DNA from: DATFAS01 sp035254305
GTDB taxonomy: Bacteria; Bacillota; Bacilli; Aneurinibacillales; RAOX-1
DNA length: 35,852 bases
Reading direction: 5' to 3'
NCBI GenBank assembly: GCA_035254305.1
Contig: DATFAS010000217.1
Span: 1-35,852 of the forward strand
Shown: positions 31,498-35,852 of the stretch, in pieces
Numbering within the stretch: position 1 is the stretch's first letter
Layout: the number at the start of each line of letters is the position of its first letter
The notes under the pieces: model-generated
Told to the model about the DNA's origin: nothing
Seen by the model: only the letters and a program-made list of their open reading frames with translations
Database searches by the model: none
Position numbers and translations under genes: made by a program

Positions 31498-32595
31498 ATG
31501 AGTGAAAGGAAAAGAACACCTTTATACCCTGTATATCAGAAATATGGGGCGAAGACGATTGATTTTGGCGGATGGGATCTACCGGTCCAATTCTCAAGTA
31601 TCTTAGAGGAGCATGAAGCCGTTCGAACAAAAGCAGGGTTATTTGATGTTTCCCATATGGGTGAAGTAGATGTGATCGGACCGGATGCGCTAGCTTATGT
31701 ACAGAAAATGACGACCAATGATGCCTCTAGACTTGTAGTAGGGCAGGCTCAATATTCGATTCTCTGCTACCCGGATGGAGGAACTGTGGATGATCTACTT
31801 GTCTATAAGAAGGCAGAGGATCATTATCTATTAGTCATAAATGCAGCAAATATTGATAAAGATGTGGAATGGTTGAAGCAGCATATAGAAGGAAATGTTG
31901 TGGTGAATAATCGTTCAAATGAAGTTGCCCAGATAGCGCTTCAGGGACCTCTCTCCGAGAAAGTACTACAAACCATAACAGATGTTGATCTATCCACACT
32001 TGGTTCCTTCCGATTCCTCCCCGAAGTGAACGTGGCAGGGTGTAAGGTACTACTTTCTCGATCAGGATACACCGGGGAAGACGGCTTCGAGATTTATTGT
32101 AAACCAGAGAATGCCATTCACTTATGGGATACCATTCTTGAAGCTGGCAAACCAAGTGGGGTTCTTCCTTGTGGATTAGGGGCGCGAGATACGCTGCGCT
32201 TCGAGGCGAGGCTTCCGCTTTATGGTCAGGAATTAAGGAAGGATATATCTCCTCTAGAAGCGGGGGTTGGATTTGCCGTTAAATTAGATAAACCAATCGA
32301 TTTTATTGGTAAAGCAGCATTAGTAGAGCAGAAGTCCAAAGGCCTTGCACGTAAGATGGTTGGTATCGAAATGGTGGATCGTGGAATTCCACGGTCTCAT
32401 TATCCGGTGTTTGTTCAAGAGGAGCAGATTGGTGAAGTCACAACAGGGACACAATCTCCAACCTTGAAGAGAAATGTAGGGTTAGCCTTGTTGAAGGCCG
32501 AGTATGCAGTTGTGGGAACAGAAGTAGCTGTTGAAATCCGAGGGAAGCGCTTAAGGGCTGTGGTAGTAAAGACACCATTCTATAAGCGAGCATAA
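31498..32595 (+). CDS. gcvT: Glycine cleavage T protein (aminomethyltransferase)
   Basis: GcvT transfers the methylene group from aminomethyl-lipoyl-GcvH to tetrahydrofolate and releases ammonia. The 365-residue protein has the folate-binding GcvT domain and C-terminal barrel: GGWDLPVQFSSI near the start, FDVSHMGEVDVIG, LALQGP-type sequence IALQGPLSEKV, and SRSGYTGEDGFEIY. The frame extends to 31330, inside the riboswitch; ATG 31498 after GGAGGTGGAGG is the real start, and an in-frame ATG at 31483 has no ribosome site. It is the first gene after the riboswitch terminator. Confidence 0.95.
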   Translation: MSERKRTPLYPVYQKYGAKTIDFGGWDLPVQFSSILEEHEAVRTKAGLFDVSHMGEVDVIGPDALAYVQKMTTNDASRLVVGQAQYSILCYPDGGTVDDLLVYKKAEDHYLLVINAANIDKDVEWLKQHIEGNVVVNNRSNEVAQIALQGPLSEKVLQTITDVDLSTLGSFRFLPEVNVAGCKVLLSRSGYTGEDGFEIYCKPENAIHLWDTILEAGKPSGVLPCGLGARDTLRFEARLPLYGQELRKDISPLEAGVGFAVKLDKPIDFIGKAALVEQKSKGLARKMVGIEMVDRGIPRSHYPVFVQEEQIGEVTTGTQSPTLKRNVGLALLKAEYAVVGTEVAVEIRGKRLRAVVVKTPFYKRA

Positions 32596-32603
32596 GTGAA
32601 AAT

Positions 32604-32987
32604 ATGGATGAAAAATTATATGAAATTCGTTATTCTAGGGAACATATTTGGGTTCAAAGACTTGAAAGTACTGTCCTTATTGGATTTGCAGAATTCGCAC
32701 TTGAAGCATTAGGAGAGATTGTTGCACTGGAGTTACCAAGAACAGGTGATCAAGTGAAGGAGGGTCAATCCATCGGGGTAATCGAATCGGCGAAAACTGT
32801 ATCAGATCTTTATTCCCCCATCGATGGTGAGATTCTACGAATAAATGATCGATTAGCTAATACACTGGATCAGCGAGCTTTAAGGGATAAGGAATGGTTG
32901 ATTGAAATTAGAATGCAGCAGCCAAAACAATGGGAAACATTACTTACAGCGGAACAATATTTAGAATGGTTGAAGGGGGAGTCTTAG
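32604..32987 (+). CDS. gcvH: Glycine cleavage H protein
   Basis: GcvH carries the reaction intermediates on a lipoyl arm between P, T and L proteins. The 127-residue protein has the lipoyl-lysine K64 in IESAKTVSDLYSPIDG, similar to the usual ESVKAASD. Other marks are REHIWVQ near the N-terminus and LGEIVALELP. It is more divergent than typical GcvH, with AKT in place of VKA, so lipoylation efficiency or a second GcvH elsewhere is possible. It starts eight bases after the gcvT stop with a weak ribosome site, suggesting coupling. In B. subtilis gcvH is outside the gcvT operon, whereas here it lies inside. Confidence 0.9.
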   Translation: MDEKLYEIRYSREHIWVQRLESTVLIGFAEFALEALGEIVALELPRTGDQVKEGQSIGVIESAKTVSDLYSPIDGEILRINDRLANTLDQRALRDKEWLIEIRMQQPKQWETLLTAEQYLEWLKGES

Positions 32988-34340
32988 GTGAAGTATCGTT
33001 ACCTTCCTATGACGCAGGAAGATCAGTTGGAAATGCTTTCGTTCCTTGGAATTGAGAATGTGGATGATTTGTTTGTAGATGTTCCTGAATCAGTTCGTTA
33101 TAAAGGTGAACTACAAATTCCAGAAGCCCTATCAGAGCCAGAAGTGGTGAAACACTTCTCTAAATTGGCTTCAAAGAACGTGAATAGTAATGAATACGCA
33201 TTCTTCCTTGGTGCAGGTATTTATGATCATTACATTCCGAGCACGGTCAATCATGTCATTTCTAGGTCTGAATTCTATACCGCTTATACTCCTTATCAAC
33301 CTGAAATCAGTCAAGGAGAGCTGCAAGCTATTTTTGAATTTCAAACGATGATTTGTGAGCTTACGGGAATGGAGGTGGCTAATTCTTCTATGTACGATGG
33401 GCCTACTGCTTTAGCTGAAGCAGCCAATCTCGCAGTAGGTGGTGCAAAAGGAAAGAAGGTACTTGTATCTAGAGCCGTTCATCCTGAGGCAAGATCAATT
33501 CTGAAAGTAAATGGCAGAGGGCAAGGCTATGGGATTCAAGAGATTGCTGTTCAATCAGGAGTGACGGACTTGGCAGATCTCGCGCAAGCCATGGATGATG
33601 ATGTTGCAGCGGTGATTGTTCAATATCCTAATTTTCTTGGCTCGATAGAAGATTTAGCTGCTATTGAGAAGATTGCACATAGTAAAAAGGCATTGTTTGT
33701 TGTTTCCTCTAATCCATTGGCCCTAGGTATTCTTCAGCCACCGGGAGCATTCGGAGCAGATATTGTGGTGGGCGACGCCCAACCATTCGGGATTCCTATG
33801 CAGCTTGGGGGACCAACCTGTGGATATTTTGCCGTTCGAGAGAAGCATATGCGTAAAATCCCAGGGAGAATTGTCGGCCAAACCAAGGATCACGACGGGA
33901 AACGTGGTTTTGTTCTAACCTTGCAAGCACGTGAGCAGCATATTCGTAGAGAAAAGGCAACCTCGAATATTTGTTCTAACCAAGCATTGAATGCATTAGC
34001 AGCTGCAGTGGCCATGTCTGCTCTTGGTAAGAGAGGGGTGCAGGAGATGGCTACTCAAAACGTGCAGAAAACACAATATGCTAAGAATGAAATTAGTAAG
34101 CTAGACGGGTATGAAGTAGTGTATTCAGCGCCTACTTTTAATGAATTTGTCGTAAAAGTTCCTAGAAGTGTCGGAGAGATTAATCGAGAATTACTTAAAA
34201 ATCATATTGTTGGCGGATATGATTTAGGGCGTGAGTATCCAGAATTAGCTGGACATATGTTACTTGCTGTAACCGAGCTTCGGACGAAGGCAGAAATCGA
34301 TGCACTAGTTAAAGGATTGGAGGGGATTCGTCGTGGTTAA
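32988..34340 (+). CDS. gcvPA: Glycine dehydrogenase (decarboxylating) subunit 1
   Basis: GcvPA is the N-terminal half of the two-part P protein, which with GcvPB decarboxylates glycine and loads it on GcvH. The 450-residue length matches B. subtilis GcvPA (448). Visible marks include FLGAGIYDHYIPSTVNHV, TAYTPYQPEISQGELQAIFE and GGPTCGYFAVRE. It carries no PLP lysine; that is in the B subunit. The start is GTG directly after the gcvH stop, behind AAGGGGGAG. It overlaps gcvPB by eight bases. Confidence 0.95.
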   Translation: MKYRYLPMTQEDQLEMLSFLGIENVDDLFVDVPESVRYKGELQIPEALSEPEVVKHFSKLASKNVNSNEYAFFLGAGIYDHYIPSTVNHVISRSEFYTAYTPYQPEISQGELQAIFEFQTMICELTGMEVANSSMYDGPTALAEAANLAVGGAKGKKVLVSRAVHPEARSILKVNGRGQGYGIQEIAVQSGVTDLADLAQAMDDDVAAVIVQYPNFLGSIEDLAAIEKIAHSKKALFVVSSNPLALGILQPPGAFGADIVVGDAQPFGIPMQLGGPTCGYFAVREKHMRKIPGRIVGQTKDHDGKRGFVLTLQAREQHIRREKATSNICSNQALNALAAAVAMSALGKRGVQEMATQNVQKTQYAKNEISKLDGYEVVYSAPTFNEFVVKVPRSVGEINRELLKNHIVGGYDLGREYPELAGHMLLAVTELRTKAEIDALVKGLEGIRRG

Positions 34341-35793
34341 AACCGATGATAAGGCACTCATCTTCGAAATGAGCCGATCTGGACGTGTGGCCTATAGCTT
34401 ATCAGATTGTGATGTTCCTGAAGTAGAATTAACTTCTATCATTCCATCCGTTTACATTCGTGAAGTTCCTGCAGAGCTTCCCGAAGTGTCTGAGCTTCAA
34501 TTAATGCGTCACTACACGGAGTTATCGACACGTAATCATGGGGTGGATTCTGGTTTCTATCCATTGGGGTCTTGTACGATGAAGTATAATCCAAAGATTA
34601 ATGAGGATATTGTAAGATATCCTGGCTTCTCCAAGATTCATCCTTACCAAGCGGAAGATACCATTCAAGGTGCTCTCCAGATTGTTTATGATCTACAAAC
34701 AGAATTAGCAGAGATTACTGGAATGGATCGAGTGACCCTACAGCCAGCAGCAGGGGCGCAGGGAGAATGGACTGCACTGATGATGATTCGTGCCTATCAT
34801 GAGAGTCGTGGAGAAAATAGAACAAAGGTTATTGTGCCTGACTCAGCACACGGAACAAACCCTGCAAGTGCTTCGGTTGCTGGATTTGATACGATCACGA
34901 TTCCGTCTTATGATAACGGAGGGGTGAACTTAGAAGAGCTTCGTAAGGTTGTAGGACCGGATACCGCAGCCTTCATGATGACGAATCCGAATACACTTGG
35001 GTTGTTTGAAGAAAACATTGTAGAGATTGCCCGGATTGTCCATGAGGCGGGTGGAATGCTCTATTATGATGGAGCCAATGCGAATGCTATTCTTGGTATT
35101 GCCAGACCTGGGGATATGGGCTTTGATGTGGTTCACCTGAACCTTCACAAAACATTCACTGGCCCTCACGGCGGCGGAGGCCCTGGATCGGGCCCTGTTG
35201 GTTGTAAGAAAGAGCTTACTCCCTTCTTACCGAAGCCTATGGTGATTAAAGATGGAGATATCTACCGATTCGAGGATGATAACCCAATGTCTATTGGACG
35301 TGTGAAAGCCTATTATGGGAACTTCGGCATTAACCTACGGGCACATGTCTATATTCGTTCGAATGGTCCTGCCGGATTGCTGCGTGTCTCCCAAGAGGCT
35401 GTACTTAATGCAAACTACATGATGCGTAAGCTTGCGCCGTACTATGATCTCCCCTATGATCGTGTGTGTAAGCATGAGTTTGTTCTATCAGGTAGACGTC
35501 AGAAGAAACAAGGGGTTCGTACACTTGATATTGCGAAACGATTGCTTGATTTCGGCTATCATCCACCAACCATTTACTTCCCATTAATTGTGGAAGAATG
35601 TATGATGATCGAACCAACGGAAACGGAAGCAAAGGAAACGTTAGACGAATTTATTGATGTGATGATTCAAATTGCTCATGAAGCAGAAGAGAATCCTTCC
35701 ATTGTCCAGGAAGCTCCCCATCACACAATCGTTTCTCGACTTGATGAAGTGACAGCTGCTAGAAAGCCTGTTTTACGTTATAAAAGGGACTAA
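34333..35793 (+). CDS. gcvPB: Glycine dehydrogenase (decarboxylating) subunit 2
   Basis: GcvPB is the PLP-bearing half of the split P protein. The cofactor lysine is K273 in LNLHKTFTGPHGGGGPGSG. Family marks at the N-terminus are YPLGSCTMKYNPK and QPAAGAQGEWTALM; PTIYFPLIVEECMMIEPTETE is near the C-terminus. The 486 residues agree with the family. It starts at GTG 34333 inside the end of gcvPA behind GGAGGGG. It is the last gene of the operon before a terminator. Confidence 0.95.
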   Translation: MVKTDDKALIFEMSRSGRVAYSLSDCDVPEVELTSIIPSVYIREVPAELPEVSELQLMRHYTELSTRNHGVDSGFYPLGSCTMKYNPKINEDIVRYPGFSKIHPYQAEDTIQGALQIVYDLQTELAEITGMDRVTLQPAAGAQGEWTALMMIRAYHESRGENRTKVIVPDSAHGTNPASASVAGFDTITIPSYDNGGVNLEELRKVVGPDTAAFMMTNPNTLGLFEENIVEIARIVHEAGGMLYYDGANANAILGIARPGDMGFDVVHLNLHKTFTGPHGGGGPGSGPVGCKKELTPFLPKPMVIKDGDIYRFEDDNPMSIGRVKAYYGNFGINLRAHVYIRSNGPAGLLRVSQEAVLNANYMMRKLAPYYDLPYDRVCKHEFVLSGRRQKKQGVRTLDIAKRLLDFGYHPPTIYFPLIVEECMMIEPTETEAKETLDEFIDVMIQIAHEAEENPSIVQEAPHHTIVSRLDEVTAARKPVLRYKRD

Positions 35794-35810
35794 ACATTGG
35801 TTAGTGAGCT

Positions 35811-35844
35811 AAGGGTGCAGAAATAGAAGCTGTGCCCTTTTTCT
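35811..35844 (+). terminator. Terminator of the gcv operon
   Basis: AAGGGTGCAG (35811-35820) pairs with CTGTGCCCTT (35830-35839) with G-U pairs, followed by TTTTTC. Confidence 0.75.
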
Positions 35845-35852
35845 ATTGAGTC

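Noticed and set aside
1..35852. Mobile element, CRISPR array, prophage, tRNA or rRNA
   Set aside because: I saw no direct repeats with regular spacers, no transposase or integrase frame, no tRNA-like cloverleaf and no rRNA sequence.

Overview
The window is an AT-rich chromosomal segment of a low-GC Gram-positive, endospore-forming bacterium, most likely a member of the Bacillales. The evidence is gene content and synteny: an alpha/beta SASP, SleB, an Hpr/ScoC-type MarR regulator, YlaN next to an FtsW, YlbF(RicF)-YlbG, the complete comG operon followed by yqzE, and yqhH-yqhG opposite gcvT-gcvPA-gcvPB. I cannot name the species. I see no rRNA, tRNA, CRISPR array, IS element, prophage or integration scar. 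This is core chromosome, not an accessory island.

Layout. (1) 1-5000: acsA (acetyl-CoA synthetase) behind a cre-like site, convergent cysK with a clear promoter and a palindromic operator candidate, a PhaQ-like PadR repressor, an Hpr-type regulator and a membrane-anchored TPR protein. (2) 5000-9800: class I Fe-S fumarase, an alpha/beta SASP with a sigma-G-like promoter, a DMT permease, an M42 aminopeptidase and an unknown protein. (3) 9800-14200: a two-hairpin intergenic RNA candidate, an unknown conserved protein, ylaN, a structured intergenic stretch, a zinc-ribbon protein, sleB (no ypeB beside it), an Asp23-family protein and ftsW. (4) 14200-17700: a tandem-CBS protein, a 32-residue membrane peptide, a DUF21-like membrane protein, a large permease and a PrcB-like lipoprotein. 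(5) 17700-21850: a Helicase_C_3 protein with a WYL-like tail, ricF, ylbG and an aminotransferase. (6) 21850-27600: comGA-comGG, an LD-carboxypeptidase on the other strand, yqzE and a UPF0180 protein. (7) 27600-31040 on the minus strand: an exported unknown, yqhG and yqhH. (8) 31170-35850: a tandem glycine riboswitch with its terminator controlling gcvT-gcvH-gcvPA-gcvPB, ending in a terminator.

How the genes work together. The comG block encodes the assembly ATPase, the polytopic membrane protein and five pseudopilins of the DNA-uptake pseudopilus. RicF belongs to the RNase Y-associated Y-complex needed for competence and sporulation in B. subtilis. The gcv operon supplies the T, H and both P subunits of glycine cleavage in one transcript, gated by glycine. 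SASP, SleB and probably the 32-residue peptide belong to the spore programme. Several genes use non-ATG starts, and comGF appears to start at ATT, the only start I find that gives it a prepilin leader. Many catalogue-style longest-ORF starts here are wrong; corrected starts are given for fumarase, ftsW, the CBS protein, the DUF21-like protein, the small peptide, comGB, comGF, ldc, yqzE, the UPF0180 gene, yqhH and gcvT.

I looked for an undescribed system and do not see a convincing one. The best leads are the ATT-started comGF, the Helicase_C_3/WYL-like protein, two unassigned structured intergenic regions, and a possible split DUF21/CBS pair.
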